DNA from: Halocafeteria seosinensis
Lineage: Eukaryota > Sar > Bigyra > Bicosoecida
Direction of reading: 5' to 3'
NCBI GenBank assembly: GCA_001687465.1
Contig: LVLI01000214.1
Location: forward strand, 124,001-188,000
Length of the DNA: 64,000 bases
In this document: in pieces, positions 1 through 11,808 of the stretch
How the letters are laid out: every line of letters begins with the position of its first letter
Position numbering within the stretch: the first letter of the stretch is position 1
Notes under the pieces: generated by a model
The model's input: the letters and a program-made list of their open reading frames with translations, nothing else
Told to the model about the DNA's origin: nothing
The model's database searches: none
Program-made: the position numbers and the translations under genes

Positions 1-40
1 GATACTAGAGAAGAAAGTTCAGTTTTGTACATTAGTTGTG

Positions 41-3000
41 CTATGATAGTCTATGAATCTCTTCGGAGAACGTCTCTTCAAGGAAGTGAGGGTCTGTAAG
101 TGCGTCGACCAAAGCTTCATACTGTTTTCGGTCGGAAAAGTGTTCTAGCTGCTCAAGCTGGAATTGAATGCTTGCGGATTTTTGTGACTCGATCGATTGC
201 AACACATTATCAGCAATATCAGGGCTCTCAAATTCAAGCGATACTTTGTATTCCGACTGACCCATTGGTAGGATTCTTTGCTCCAATTCCGAAGCTCTTC
301 GCCCAACTCGAGAGAACAATTTGTTCGAGGGTTCGTAGAAGTCCCATATGAGAGTAGTCAAACGTAGCGTGCAGCCTTCTCGGGATGGCTTCCGTAGGTA
401 CTGAAAAGGAATGCTATCAATAACCGTGAATTCTTCAATCGAATTCCACTCTGCAAAGTCCAGGGAATATTCCCTCAGAGCAACACCGAAAGAAAAACTG
501 GGTTGTTGACTAGGAACGCAGCATACAAAAAATGTAGCATCAGCGGGAACGACGCTCCCTAAATCAGTTGCTAAGAACGAGGAGTTTTTCGGAGGTAAGA
601 ATAATCTTTCTGGCATATCCCATCTCTGTAGTACCTCGTTTTCACCCACCGAGTCATGGATGACTGAATCAGAGTATTCATGCAAGCCCGCCAGCTTGAG
701 AAGCAAATTCCTGACGAGATACAGACGTTGAATACAAACCCAAAACAAGTGAATCTTGTTAAGAGGGTGGATATTTTGTTGTTCGCCAAATTGAGGAACG
801 GCGTTACTGGCGGCCTGTCTCAAAACTGCTACCGCGGTAATTTCGGCTGCAGCTTCCGAAATTTGAGTGTCCGTCAAGGACAGTTGTGATATAGTGCCCT
901 CATGATCAACTCTTATTGGTTTATACTGACTGTAAGGTGTACACTTATCTAATTCCTCTATCTCGGGAGAAAAGGCAGACGATAGCAGGGAGTTAGTTTC
1001 CTCCTGAATGTGATAGCCATTTGCGCTATATGATGTTGCTTCTCCAGGCACTGTTGGTGAATCTTCCCCATATATTTCTGAGGTTAGCTCTGCGGCTTCA
1101 CTAATAGCTCCTTTAGCGTCGCGATGTGCCTGCTCCGCGGAGTAGGGTGAGCCAACGAACCCGAGAGAACTTCCGTCCACTTTGGCAGCTAAAGGCTCAC
1201 GTGACACGTTAATTGATGCTTGAGCTGAAGGTTCGTTTCTCGTTGAAAACGAAACGGCATCGAAGACGTTAACTATGTTGACGCAGCCTCCAATGCCACT
1301 ATCCTCTGAGAATTCAACAGACCTCTGAATTAGTGCGCATACACTACTGATAGTGTTCCGGAGCTCGCTATTCACTTGTGCTGGGAGAATCGACTGCAGA
1401 TGCAAACTGTTAGCTCCTTGAAGGCACGGCTCCTGAGACCTGTGAGGCGTTCCATTCTGCCGGACACTCCTATCTGTATATGCTAGTTTTTCGCCGATGA
1501 CGTCTACAGCAAGAGGTAAACAAACGTGATACAATATTGAAACATTAAGACGGAGTAAAGTCATTGGTATTAACCCATGGGTATAACGGTCCCACAAAAA
1601 CGCTCGGTCCGTAGCACTTGTAGAAAGACCGCGGCGATCACCGTAACAGAATTGGTGAACAGTCTCTAATTGCGTAGAATCAGCGCAAATGCAATTAACT
1701 AGACGTTTTAAAACGTCGTCACGACTCTTTGCTTCCTCAGTCAGATGATCTGAAAAAATAGAATCATCGTCATTCGGTACGCCTAAATCCGACCGTTCTC
1801 CATGCCCACGGAAACCGTTCCTCTGGAACGAGTTATGCGAAGTGTAGTTATCATGGGACTTCAGTCGTCCACGGCGTTCGTCCTTACTAGCTAGCAAATT
1901 GGAAAACTCAGAAGGTGACGGAAACGAGCGACTCTTTGTACTGTGTGGAGACACCAAGGCTCCCACTAACCAGTCGGCCTCCGTAGGGAGCTGATGGCCC
2001 AGCCCGGCTTTGCATAGTGTGTGATATGACAAGAAACCGGTATGATCGCAGCCAGCAGTTTGTTCTGTTAACATTGCGGAAATCTCAGGGAAGTGGCGCA
2101 TCATCCGAGAGGACGTATGTAGTAAAGTTGGAATCGTCTTCGATGCGTGGCTTACAGTCCACAATACCTTTACTACACACTCTCTAAGCCTCTGGTCAAT
2201 TCCGTCCAGGGAGCTAATAATCGTAGCTTCATCGTCAGCACATAGCTGCACAACGTTGACACCTGACCAAACCTCACTTCCAAGGAGTATTTCAAAAGCT
2301 TGTCGATGCTTTCGCGGTAGCACCTCCTCCAGCTCAAAACGAGGCGCATTGAACAAGGTCTGCTCCACAAGCGAATTTCTTATCGCGGAATCCTGAATAA
2401 TTCTAAGCATCTGGTTAATTGTCAGTATGGCAATAGACGGATCTATGTGGTGAAGATGATCAGCAAGGTTATCCGTACCCCCTTGCTCCTCGGCCACCGA
2501 GAATGACTCAAAGAGGATACTAGATGGGTAGACGCACCATGGGATCTTGCTCTGGGAGGCAGGGGTCACATTGCGTAAACACGGATACGCAAAGAGTAGA
2601 TGCATCGGCGAAGCATTGGTGATTGAGGAGGATGAGCCTGTACCTCGATGTTCCTTTCTACCCGATTTGAATACCTCATTTAAAATGTAGGGGTATTCAT
2701 AACCATACGAAGCAAACCGTTCACCACATGGAATATGAGAAACGGGGATTTCATGTGTCGGATAGTGTTCCATGATAGCCTGCATCACGTAAGCTGTCCT
2801 CACAGACTTAAGCAAGACGGGGCGAGCGACATTCTCCAGTATACTCTTTCTCAAACAGTTTTGCACTTCTTCCCAAGCAGTGTTAAACGTATCATCTATA
2901 TAAAATAATAAGTCATTAACATCTTGCCAATCGTCCAATACACGTGTCCACAGCCTAGTCAGAACCCTATTGGTCGTCTTCGGACTGGCAAAAGGCACGC

Positions 3001-3949
3001 AGGACACAGATTTTTCATAAGCCCCTGAGGATGGCGAAAGGCATTCAAACTTAACCTCCCAACCTTGTTTACCAACGCAAAAGATTGCGAGGTGCAATTG
3101 CAGCTGACTAAGAAGCCTCATGAAGTATTTGGCGACATTGTCAAAATGCTCTTTTCTAGAGCCCGTACTAAGAAATCGCTGTAGCGCTTGGCTTCGTACA
3201 CGATAAATGTTTAACGTGATTGTCCTGACTGCAGTCCGCACCATGCTGTCTTTGTGTCCGAAAAACTGAATAGCCGAAGTATAGAGTGGAAAAGATGGAC
3301 ATTGTTGGCTCCTCTGCACTTGGAAAATATGAATGGTCACCACAACACTGTTTTTGTAGCTTGGTTTCGCGGAGGGGACATACCTCGTCAAAGAAGTAAA
3401 CCAATGTAGCTTCGTCAATGCGCAAAGAAACCGTCTTCAAGAAGGATATGTAATAAGCAAGCAATTCCTCGTTAGAAGAATCGATAGGAGCGTTTATAAG
3501 ATTGTTGAGATGGTTGTTGCTGAAAATATAGTCTGCGAGCGAGTCACGCAAACTTTCCATTAGAGCCATATCCGTTCAAATTTGGTGGCATGTTGTAACA
3601 GTCAAAACTTACGAAGAGATTCCGTCGTTCGAACATTTTGAAGCAGAATCATTACTGTTTGCAATATCTGGATTTGGATTCCCTTGTGACGTGTCAAGTA
3701 CATAATCCGATTGAACAGAGTCAAGAAGTCCTTCTGACAAAACAGAGCAAAGAGCTCATCATTTGTGCTCTTATCACCGTAGATAACAATCTCGGAAATC
3801 TCCTTTATACTCTGTACAATGGCTGGTTCGTCCTTATCATTTTGTTTTCGCTGCCGTGTCTGGTTGTCCGATTCCAGCTTGGCCCGAAACTTGTCCAGCT
3901 GAGTGTGGAGCTGTCTGCAGTTACATTCCGCCAAAACGGGGTCATCCAT
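41..3949 (-). CDS. CLEC16A: CLEC16A/TT9-like FPL-domain protein (endosome/autophagy)
   Basis: CLEC16A/Ema/GOP-1 family protein, known to act on endolysosomes in autophagy, mitophagy and membrane maturation. Exons on the minus strand: 3949-3613, 3532-3384 and 3313-41, giving about 1252 aa with introns of 80 and 70 nt. The joined frame rebuilds the FPL domain at about residues 60-200, including AYYISFLKTVSLRIDE, then FPLYTSAIQFFGHKDSMVR and TAVRTITLNIYRV, which are near diagnostic for the family. The remaining ~1000 residues are less conserved and low in complexity in places, with a more ordered C-terminal block. The start at 3949 is the first ATG of the open frame; the family often has a slightly longer N-terminus, so a small upstream exon is possible. 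It is divergent from NRDE2, 411 bp away. Both introns lie at the 5' end and the last exon is 3.3 kb. I recognise the family from its motifs; the cellular role is inferred from homologues. Confidence 0.88.
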
Positions 3950-4360
3950 GTTGCATATGTCAATGGATAGGGGTACTACCGCCCTTAATAGGTCTTATTC
4001 AATACGATGTTGAACACATACTCGAGGTTCTTTAGGCTGAACTTTTCTGGTTTCCGAAACAGCGACAGCATCTTGTTTCGCCTTCCGCGATCAACTAGCG
4101 ACCGCCATTCTTATTCATCGTCTGTCTATAGCATGTATACGTGCGCGTGTGCCACCAAATCATACAAAATACCGGCTGTGAATAGCATTGAGATAAGTAG
4201 ACGAAATGTTCGTCTCGTTGAAGTTGCAGCCAAGGACCACCTGGTTGCCTTACTGGTATTATACACACATTATCGACTATTGTGATACCACATGGGAAGG
4301 GCCAGTGTCTCGCATGAGACAGTGTAATTGGTCTGTGGGGGGCGCTTACGCGAAAGGGAC
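3950..4360. promoter_or_regulatory. Divergent intergenic region, CLEC16A-like / NRDE2
   Basis: This stretch of 411 bp separates the two divergent start codons and must hold both promoters and 5' UTRs. Short open frames occur but none has a conserved motif. I see no clear TATA box. Confidence 0.4.
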
Positions 4361-7300
4361 ATGTTTGCAGCTGCCAAAACTATCCGTGCTGAGGGAGGAG
4401 ATGACGGTGAAGAGGCTGAGGAGGCTGATTCTTCCTTGAGGTCTCATTCCTTCCCTCAGCACAAGAGCGCTTCTCAGAAATCAGTGGAAAGCGAAGAACA
4501 AGAGGAAGCGCAAGATACCGCCGAAGAGCGAGAACATGAGGGAGACAGAGACCACAAACACCGCAGTCATCGCCGTCGTTCGAAGAAGCGTCACAAGTCA
4601 CACCATGAAGAGAGCAGCCACGGGTCACACAGCTCTACGAAGGGCCACAGAAAGCATAGCAGAGAGAAGGGTGATTCTCCTGATGCCAAGAGTATCCTTC
4701 AACAGTGTGTTGCACCGTCTGCCGGGTTGCTGTCGTTCAAACCATCCTCGGAACTCGCACCAACACTTTCGGAACCCAGCTCCGACCAGTACACTACAAG
4801 TGTCGAAGGTGATTCGGAGAATCTACAGTTCCTACATTGCGCTGCGAGCCAAGTGCCGCAGTACGTTCACTTTACCGGGAGAGCTGACTACAAGGAAACG
4901 CTGGGCCAGAAGCAATGTGGCCACTTCCCGACTGAGACCATCATGAGATTAAATACATCCCACAAAGAGCTGAGTCTTGGTAAGGCAAAGTCAGGAGCTT
5001 TTCGAGGACTTGCTCACGATTATTCTCAAATACTTGATCAGAGAAGTTTGGCCAAAGAGGGATCTGTGGTAGATTGTACCACTGAGGTCGCGCGTTACTT
5101 CACAAGCCGAGTGACGGAGAGTGATGTGGTCAGACTAGCGTACACCAAGAAGCGCATAGACCGTTTGAATAGTATGCCGCATCGGTGCGCGTCTAGTGAT
5201 GATAAAGCTCGGTCCTCTGGAAGGAGAGACTCTTCAGCGGCTCTCAAGTCACACATCCAGTCCGAACTTCCGTACAAAGTATACGCTCTAGGTGAAGGGA
5301 TGGGCAGCTTACACAATGAGCTAACTCATGCTCACAACATTATCCCTGTAGAGCCTTCAATTGTGGAGAAAGAAGAAAGCGATGAGAATACGATATACAA
5401 GGACGATTCCTTCTCCCTCGCGGTCAGGGAGAAAGCTTCAAGCACCGGCTCTCTGGACCCTCTCAGAATTCTATCCATCACACCGGAGTCGCGCACGTCT
5501 GAATATCTCATTACACACGTGGAGAGACAACTTAGTGTATTTGATTTTTCCAAGATGTGCGAACGATACACTCCCTTGAGGTACTGGTGGTTATGCTTTC
5601 TGGTAATGTGGAAGCCTCTGCGTCAGGTGGCAGCCCCCGTGGCAGGTTCGGCAAAGACGAACCCATGTAATGTCAGAATCTTACTACAAAACTTTAGCAA
5701 TTCCTTAATGTTCTCCGACCGATTTCCGTTTATGTTCTTGTTCGATATTATTCTGTCAGGTAGAGAATGTCTTCGGTGGTCCAATCCGGATACTTATTTT
5801 TGTGGAATCGGCGGTGGGGCCCGTGGCCCGTTTTTCTTGGCTCAGAACTCTACTGGCAAGTTCAAGTCCCAAAGACAACTTTCCGAGCTATTGACGCAAA
5901 GAATGATGGTATTGGAGGACGAATTTCGGCAAAATTCGATACCGTTGTTTTGGAAGATTACACTGCGGCTATCGCGACTGATGCTTGCCTGCAATGATGA
6001 CGTCTTCGGCAACACATGGTCTCATGATCGTATCCAAGATGAATTCGTGGCCACATTGAGGCAGCTTACTTCCAGCGAAGACGGCAGGGTGGAGAGCTTA
6101 TCTGCAATATACTCCTATGCAGTCCAAGTATTGCATCATGTTATTGAGAATCGAAAAGGGGCCACGATCGTTTCAAATGTTTTAGAGCATGCTCTGGAGA
6201 GGTACAAAATTGTGTATTCTGTATGCTCCCTATCCATAAAAGCACTTGGCTCTGTGACCCTGAGTAGCATAAACCAAGATGTAGGCGATGAGGCTGGCAC
6301 CTTGAAATGCTCTGCCGACCGCCTCGGAGTTCTTATTGGGCGGCAGAAACGCAAGAAAAGATCCCGATTCGAACCTCTGCGAGGAACGACCGAGGATCAA
6401 AAGCAGCAATGGATGAATGCGATAGAAAACGTAAAGTCTGTGGGCTCAGCTTTGCGACAGCAGATTGAAAAACTCATCGCAATTGCCAAAACAAGGCATA
6501 AAGAATTTGGGAGGCGGGTTCATTCCACTCTGCGACGAATGTTATCTAGTATTGCAGAACTCCATCACAGCGGAAACACCGTGAAGTACAATGCTGTACT
6601 GCTATCACTAATAGAGTGGGTAAGCTCAGACGACTGTTTGTCATTTTGCTATTTCAAAGGAGAGAAGTCACTGGAGTCGCTCGTGTTCGGTCACCTCAGC
6701 AATCGCCAGTTCGATTCAACAAAACGACTTCTAGAAGCTTTTTGGGATACTGAACATCCTCGTATAGGAGAGTGCGATATACAAGATGGGAAAATATCCC
6801 AAGGCTTTCAGGATTTTGTATCAAGTCACTTCAGTGCTGCCAAAGAGGATGTCAGCTCGGCACTTGCTCTTTGGCATGAAAGTCTCCAAACAAGCTGGCA
6901 GGCGAAAGCTGTGGAACCCACTTCTGGCAGAACCAAACGGCCAAGAGCGGCAGATTTTTTTGAAGACGAGGGTGAATCGTTCGCTCCTATTGAGACAGAA
7001 CGCACTTACGTCCCGCACAATTGGACCAAGTATCGAAGGCCAAAGTCGTCGAACATTTCCTTCCTTGATACTGAAAAAGAATTAGCTACTGAGCTGCGCA
7101 AGAAAAACGAAACGGCGAAGGAAGACGTGGATATACTCCCCAGCAACCAGGAAAGAGAGCAAGAACCGACCGAGGCGAAGGGAGAGTCGTTCTATCGGAA
7201 GATACTCCACGATATTAGAGGCACGAGTGCAAATTTTGTTAGCGTGCAAGGGATTGCAGATACTCATGGTCAGGAAGAGATCCAAGCTCTGCCACCAGAA

Positions 7301-9859
7301 CAATGGAGTTCCCATAGAGTCAAAAGCTTTGTTACCCACGAAGAAAATGCAAGATGGGTAGATGCTTGCCCTTTGCGAACCTTTGTAGCAGAGAAAACAG
7401 GGACCGAATCTTCCATGGATCAGGTAGTCTTTTTCGAAGACTTCTCTGAATGGATACCTCTCTCGCTTTTTAATTGGGACTTTCTACGATTGCCCCTTAT
7501 AGAAGCGTTGCGCTCTGTGGTGGATGCATTCAAGGAGGTACGGAGGCTCTGGAGCGAGGACAACGGTTCAGATGGCTTGCATTCGGATGTTAGAGTCCTC
7601 CAGCAGAGTATTGAAAGAGAGGAAAACATGGTTTGTTCGAGTATCGTCGAGTTTTTCGATAGACGCAGCGAGTTTTGCGAGGACGTAGTCAATCTGGTGA
7701 TGAACTGGATGTTACGCCCTGTGCATTATTCCAGTAATGCATATAAGAGTGAATCAGTTCTGCGAATCGAATATCTAAACATGGTCAATCCATCTGAAGA
7801 GGAATACATTGGAGACTTAGATTGTTGCTCACATATGTCCCAGATTAGCTGGGCACTTTGGACCTCTCGGCGAAGCACAGCGTCCTTGCTAAGGTTCATG
7901 CGTTTTTATCGATATTCGACGTTTATCATCAATGAGTCGTATGGCGCAAACTCGGTTTGCGCTAAGCATCAACGCTCGCGTAGTTTGGCTGTCTTGTCTT
8001 CTCTTTTCGTTGGGGAGGGCTCTGCGAAGATGACCAGTCTGGACGTTGTCTCAGAGTACTTGGTATCTCACATGGTTTTCGAGAGCGCATCCTCTTACCA
8101 TATCGACGCCGCCATGATAGAAAAGATCGAGAATATTTTCAATTCATTCAGCAACTTCAGCTTGTCTCAGCTGGCTCTGACTCCTCGTCTGGGGCTTCTA
8201 CTACATGAGATATTTCATCATGGCAGTTATATTGAGCAGGCATCTCACGTTACATTTCACAAGATGGCGATTGCGAAGGAAGACCTTCTCGTGTACTACT
8301 GTTTGAACATTGTGAACGCCTTGACAACTTTGGCGCACCGGAGGGTCAAATTGACTGATTTAGCAAACACGAGGAGCAATCTCCCTAAGGTTGACCTAGG
8401 GATGTCGAAAAAAGTGCGACTAGTGCGACGAGAGCTTCTTGTTCCTCATACAGAAATGCTCCAAGGCCAGCAAACCATTCGGAGCTGTTTGATCACAGCA
8501 ACGGCCCGGATAGTGGTTGAGTCGGTTGTCGAGGGGCTACAGCAAAATCGCCAAATTAGATCTTCATGCCCCTCAGACGACTCTTTGCGATGGCTAGATA
8601 TAGGGCACATAATCGTAGCCCGTTTGGATCTCAAAAATCTGAATTCTGGTATCTTCGATGACCTAAGTAGCTTTCGTATCGGCGAGGTTTTCCAATTCTT
8701 GCTTCTGGCCGATGCTACACTGGGTGGCAATGTAGCTGGAACTAACGTGTGCGTGCGCATGATCCCTTACGTAAAGATTCTGCTCTGTTTCGGCATTGCG
8801 GGAAGATTGCATGAGGCTGTTGCGTCTTCCGAGGAAGCTGAACTTAGCATCTCACAAGGGTGGATGATAGAGACAGTGCTCTCTGTGTGCAAGTCGTTAT
8901 GGTGTCTCGATAACCGGTTTGACGCAAACAGCTCAAATGCTCTAGAGACAGATGTGCTGAACCCGAACAGACTGGGACGATTGCTTGAACGTACGATATC
9001 CGAAGCGACAACCACCCTGTCTAAATCGTGTGTTGGATTTCCCCAAAGGTTGATTCGAGCAAATGAAATGAAGCGTATTTTGGAGCCATTTCGACTGCCT
9101 GAGTCGTCTGCTGATGGGTATAGTCGCGCCTTATGCGACGCCTGTAACGGGTTCATTCGGAAAATGTGGGATTTCGTCCCGATACACGGCAGTTCATGGA
9201 ATCAATTTTTCGTCTATAACGCTTGTGTGGGTGGAATTCTACCGTCTGCGGTAACTACTCACCATATCCCGCATAGTAACGTCGGGAACACCAGTGTCAG
9301 GGTGTCAATGATGCGGAAAAATCTGGAATGTTGTTATATTCTGGATGACATTTGTGGACAGACCCCTGTCCCAAATGAAGCAGTATGCAAACTATGTTTC
9401 ATGTTATATTATTCTGTACTCAGTTTAACACAAAGTGAGTCTGCAGATCAGCGAAGAACTCCGGACAGTGAATCGAACCTTTCATACGGAAGTAGTTCTG
9501 CACACTTCTCTACAAAGGCATCTAGAAAGCCACTATGGAATGTAGCCGTTCGCACATTGGAGAATACGTTGGCCTCCTATCATGGCGCGTTTCTTCCCAG
9601 TCTATGGACATGGCTGGTTGAGCTTTACATCATTGGTAGACAGCTACGCCAGGCAAAAAACGCGTACTTGCGGGCAATTCGGACATGTCCATGGTCTAAA
9701 CGGCTATGGACTGAAGCAGCGAGATTGCTGTTCCCCTTTGGGATCTTTGACATCTCCCACTTACGCGATGTAATGGATGCAGCGAGTCACAGAGGGATCC
9801 GACTTCAACATTCAAGCAAGCTATCTGAAGATTCTGAAGACGACGCTGCGGAGATATAG
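4361..9859 (+). CDS. NRDE2: NRDE2 homologue (nuclear RNA surveillance, HAT-like repeats)
   Basis: NRDE2 family protein of about 1832 aa encoded in one uninterrupted exon. NRDE2 is a nuclear factor that works with the exosome helicase MTR4 and in small-RNA silencing. The N-terminus (residues ~15-115) is acidic and then very rich in His, Arg, Lys and Ser, as in family members. Diagnostic blocks include LLEAFWDTEHPRIGE near residue 790, an acidic VVFFEDFSEWIPLSL block near 1020 that precedes a helical repeat domain, and a C-terminal AIRTCPWSKRLWTEAARL followed by a short basic-acidic tail. Helical (half-a-TPR) repeats are expected through the C-terminal two thirds but are degenerate. The ATG at 4361 is the first in frame. 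At 1.8 kaa it is longer than human NRDE2, mainly through low-complexity linkers. Its 3' end converges on the next gene with 62 bp between stops. A 5.5-kb coding region without an intron is unusual for this window. Confidence 0.82.
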   Translation: MFAAAKTIRAEGGDDGEEAEEADSSLRSHSFPQHKSASQKSVESEEQEEAQDTAEEREHEGDRDHKHRSHRRRSKKRHKSHHEESSHGSHSSTKGHRKHSREKGDSPDAKSILQQCVAPSAGLLSFKPSSELAPTLSEPSSDQYTTSVEGDSENLQFLHCAASQVPQYVHFTGRADYKETLGQKQCGHFPTETIMRLNTSHKELSLGKAKSGAFRGLAHDYSQILDQRSLAKEGSVVDCTTEVARYFTSRVTESDVVRLAYTKKRIDRLNSMPHRCASSDDKARSSGRRDSSAALKSHIQSELPYKVYALGEGMGSLHNELTHAHNIIPVEPSIVEKEESDENTIYKDDSFSLAVREKASSTGSLDPLRILSITPESRTSEYLITHVERQLSVFDFSKMCERYTPLRYWWLCFLVMWKPLRQVAAPVAGSAKTNPCNVRILLQNFSNSLMFSDRFPFMFLFDIILSGRECLRWSNPDTYFCGIGGGARGPFFLAQNSTGKFKSQRQLSELLTQRMMVLEDEFRQNSIPLFWKITLRLSRLMLACNDDVFGNTWSHDRIQDEFVATLRQLTSSEDGRVESLSAIYSYAVQVLHHVIENRKGATIVSNVLEHALERYKIVYSVCSLSIKALGSVTLSSINQDVGDEAGTLKCSADRLGVLIGRQKRKKRSRFEPLRGTTEDQKQQWMNAIENVKSVGSALRQQIEKLIAIAKTRHKEFGRRVHSTLRRMLSSIAELHHSGNTVKYNAVLLSLIEWVSSDDCLSFCYFKGEKSLESLVFGHLSNRQFDSTKRLLEAFWDTEHPRIGECDIQDGKISQGFQDFVSSHFSAAKEDVSSALALWHESLQTSWQAKAVEPTSGRTKRPRAADFFEDEGESFAPIETERTYVPHNWTKYRRPKSSNISFLDTEKELATELRKKNETAKEDVDILPSNQEREQEPTEAKGESFYRKILHDIRGTSANFVSVQGIADTHGQEEIQALPPEQWSSHRVKSFVTHEENARWVDACPLRTFVAEKTGTESSMDQVVFFEDFSEWIPLSLFNWDFLRLPLIEALRSVVDAFKEVRRLWSEDNGSDGLHSDVRVLQQSIEREENMVCSSIVEFFDRRSEFCEDVVNLVMNWMLRPVHYSSNAYKSESVLRIEYLNMVNPSEEEYIGDLDCCSHMSQISWALWTSRRSTASLLRFMRFYRYSTFIINESYGANSVCAKHQRSRSLAVLSSLFVGEGSAKMTSLDVVSEYLVSHMVFESASSYHIDAAMIEKIENIFNSFSNFSLSQLALTPRLGLLLHEIFHHGSYIEQASHVTFHKMAIAKEDLLVYYCLNIVNALTTLAHRRVKLTDLANTRSNLPKVDLGMSKKVRLVRRELLVPHTEMLQGQQTIRSCLITATARIVVESVVEGLQQNRQIRSSCPSDDSLRWLDIGHIIVARLDLKNLNSGIFDDLSSFRIGEVFQFLLLADATLGGNVAGTNVCVRMIPYVKILLCFGIAGRLHEAVASSEEAELSISQGWMIETVLSVCKSLWCLDNRFDANSSNALETDVLNPNRLGRLLERTISEATTTLSKSCVGFPQRLIRANEMKRILEPFRLPESSADGYSRALCDACNGFIRKMWDFVPIHGSSWNQFFVYNACVGGILPSAVTTHHIPHSNVGNTSVRVSMMRKNLECCYILDDICGQTPVPNEAVCKLCFMLYYSVLSLTQSESADQRRTPDSESNLSYGSSSAHFSTKASRKPLWNVAVRTLENTLASYHGAFLPSLWTWLVELYIIGRQLRQAKNAYLRAIRTCPWSKRLWTEAARLLFPFGIFDISHLRDVMDAASHRGIRLQHSSKLSEDSEDDAAEI

Positions 9860-9921
9860 ACTACTAGCGTGTACCAATGTGTATCACTATTTACTGGTGC
9901 CACCGTACTCCATATCAACTT

Positions 9922-11808
9922 TCACCGAGGCGTCGTTGGTGGTCTACCTCTACCTCCTCGACCTCGACCGACGGCCGGTGGAGGGCCTTTTGCTTGCAGA
10001 AAGAAGGTAAAACTCGAACTAGGTGCTACGCCTCCCGGAGTGGTAGCAGAAGGGCTACGGGTCTGAGGTTGAGGAGTTGAAGCTGCTGCTTTTGTCGTAC
10101 CAACAGTCTTACTGGGAGCTGAGTGACCCCTGTCAGGAGCTGCGGGTGGCGGTCTTGATGGGGCTCGAGCCCCTTCAAACCTCTCCATCTGCTGTTGTAG
10201 TCGGCTAGATATTTTTTTCTTTTCTCGGGCCTCTCTTTGCGCCTGAAGCTTCCGTTGCTGCTCGACCAGCGGATTGTCCGAACCGAATTTTTTTCGACGG
10301 CTAGTTCGCGGTGTGGCATGGCCAAAAGCTGCCTTCCAAGTATCAGTGTTTGCAGGAGGCACAGGGGGAGCCAAGTCTTCTTCATTTGACCCCTGGACTT
10401 TATTTCCACCGTCATCCATTCCTTGAGAAGACCGAATCGTATTGGCACCTGAGTTTGGTAGAGCAGCAGGTGGATGGTCATGAGGCGCTCTCTCGCTCAA
10501 AGGTTGGGACCCATTCATGTGAGAGTAATCGCGACCACCACCATCGTCACAATCCTGCAGCGTATTATCTGTAGCCGTCGACATTTCCGAGTCTATTGAA
10601 GACGGATACGTATAATAGGGAGTAGCAGACGGTTCTTCTTCATGAGTCTCAGGTTCCTTGGCCGGAGCTCTCTCGGCGTCAAATGGTCTGTTACCTTGCT
10701 CGCCTGTGTTGTTCCTACTTGCATCATCCGTCACATGCCTCGTTGACCTTGGAGGGGCAGGCGGGATACTACGTTTCGATTGCTGCATCGTATGGTGCTG
10801 ATCAGTCGGCTTGCACTCGTCAGTGGCCGTTGCGGAATGCCCCGGATTCCCAGTGTCTTTTACAGGAGGAGAGACTATACGAGTGGATAGTTGGGATTGC
10901 GAATATCTCTTGGATTTAGTAGGCACGCTATTGCTATGGCGTCTGCTTTTCCCCCGCGACGATGCATTGTCCTCCTCGCGGATGCCACGAGTGCTCTGGA
11001 CTTCCCTAGCCCTAGATATGCCTCCACTCCCTACAGGCTTCTTTCCTGGCCCCCCATGTATAGACGCTCTCCCAGCATAAAATGGAGAGTTACTCAGCTC
11101 TTTTACACGAAGGGAACGATGACTCGTATTAGCACTAGCTGCTGCTTGAACGGGATTCTGCCGCGTTCTATGGTTACCCGTTTGCTCTGTTTTCGGTTTT
11201 TGGCCATAGATACTGTATTTCCTTAACTTTTTTCTGTCCATTGACACTTTCTTCGACAATGATCCCTTATGTTTTTGCCTCCATTCGCTTGTGTTCCTTT
11301 GGGACCTTTCACGACAGTACGTGCAGCCAGCCCATACAAACAGTAGCACCGCGCAAAGCACAACAGCAATGACGTAGCCGGAAACTATATTGTTCTTTTC
11401 ATCGTTGCCGTTGTTGCCGGCGAAATTTCTTAAGTTCCTGTTTACTCTTTTATCAGAGTAATCCAGAGGTGCTGAGTTCGACGCGCGTTGTGCAAGCCCG
11501 GTGTAGGTCTTGAACAACCCTAAAGAGATACTCGCCGCTGGAAGTCCTACGCGGACCAACTTTCGCAACAGTAACGGCAATATTGATGTATGTTTTCTAT
11601 CTGGAAGCTTGTCAGTACTTCCTCCATCGGCGTTTTGACCAGGTTCCTCCTCTCTCGAGTCATCATCGCCCTGCGCGTCACACAAGGAGGAGCCGTTGTC
11701 TGCTGCCGATCCAATGCTCGACGCCATGATATCGCAGTTATGCTGGCGACGTTTCGTGGTTTCATTGGAGCTACTGCTGGTTTCTTCATCCACTATAGAG
11801 GCTATCAT
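9922..11808 (-). CDS. Unrecognised single-pass membrane protein with long basic, low-complexity tail
   Basis: A 628-aa open frame with no domain I recognise. Residues 1-70 are acidic and Ser/Asp rich, 75-100 form a hydrophobic or amphipathic stretch, and 142-162 form one convincing transmembrane helix (IVSGYVIAVVLCAVLLFVWAG) followed directly by CTYC, a plausible palmitoylation site. The region just after it is strongly basic, which by the positive-inside rule places the ~465-residue tail in the cytoplasm. The tail is rich in Arg, Ser, Pro and Gln, contains a basic coiled-coil-like stretch near residues 500-545, and ends in a Gly/Arg/Pro run. The gene is intronless. It could be a scaffold or receptor-like protein, but nothing in the sequence shows a function. 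I call it real because the frame is long, the membrane segment is clean, and it fits the local convergent/divergent pattern. Confidence 0.65.
   Translation of the reverse strand: MIASIVDEETSSSSNETTKRRQHNCDIMASSIGSAADNGSSLCDAQGDDDSREEEPGQNADGGSTDKLPDRKHTSILPLLLRKLVRVGLPAASISLGLFKTYTGLAQRASNSAPLDYSDKRVNRNLRNFAGNNGNDEKNNIVSGYVIAVVLCAVLLFVWAGCTYCRERSQRNTSEWRQKHKGSLSKKVSMDRKKLRKYSIYGQKPKTEQTGNHRTRQNPVQAAASANTSHRSLRVKELSNSPFYAGRASIHGGPGKKPVGSGGISRAREVQSTRGIREEDNASSRGKSRRHSNSVPTKSKRYSQSQLSTRIVSPPVKDTGNPGHSATATDECKPTDQHHTMQQSKRSIPPAPPRSTRHVTDDASRNNTGEQGNRPFDAERAPAKEPETHEEEPSATPYYTYPSSIDSEMSTATDNTLQDCDDGGGRDYSHMNGSQPLSERAPHDHPPAALPNSGANTIRSSQGMDDGGNKVQGSNEEDLAPPVPPANTDTWKAAFGHATPRTSRRKKFGSDNPLVEQQRKLQAQREAREKKKISSRLQQQMERFEGARAPSRPPPAAPDRGHSAPSKTVGTTKAAASTPQPQTRSPSATTPGGVAPSSSFTFFLQAKGPPPAVGRGRGGRGRPPTTPR

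Noticed and set aside
6363-6380. TTCGAAT-like T-loop motif suggesting a minus-strand tRNA
   Set aside because: It lies inside NRDE2 coding sequence and no acceptor or anticodon stem can be formed around it.
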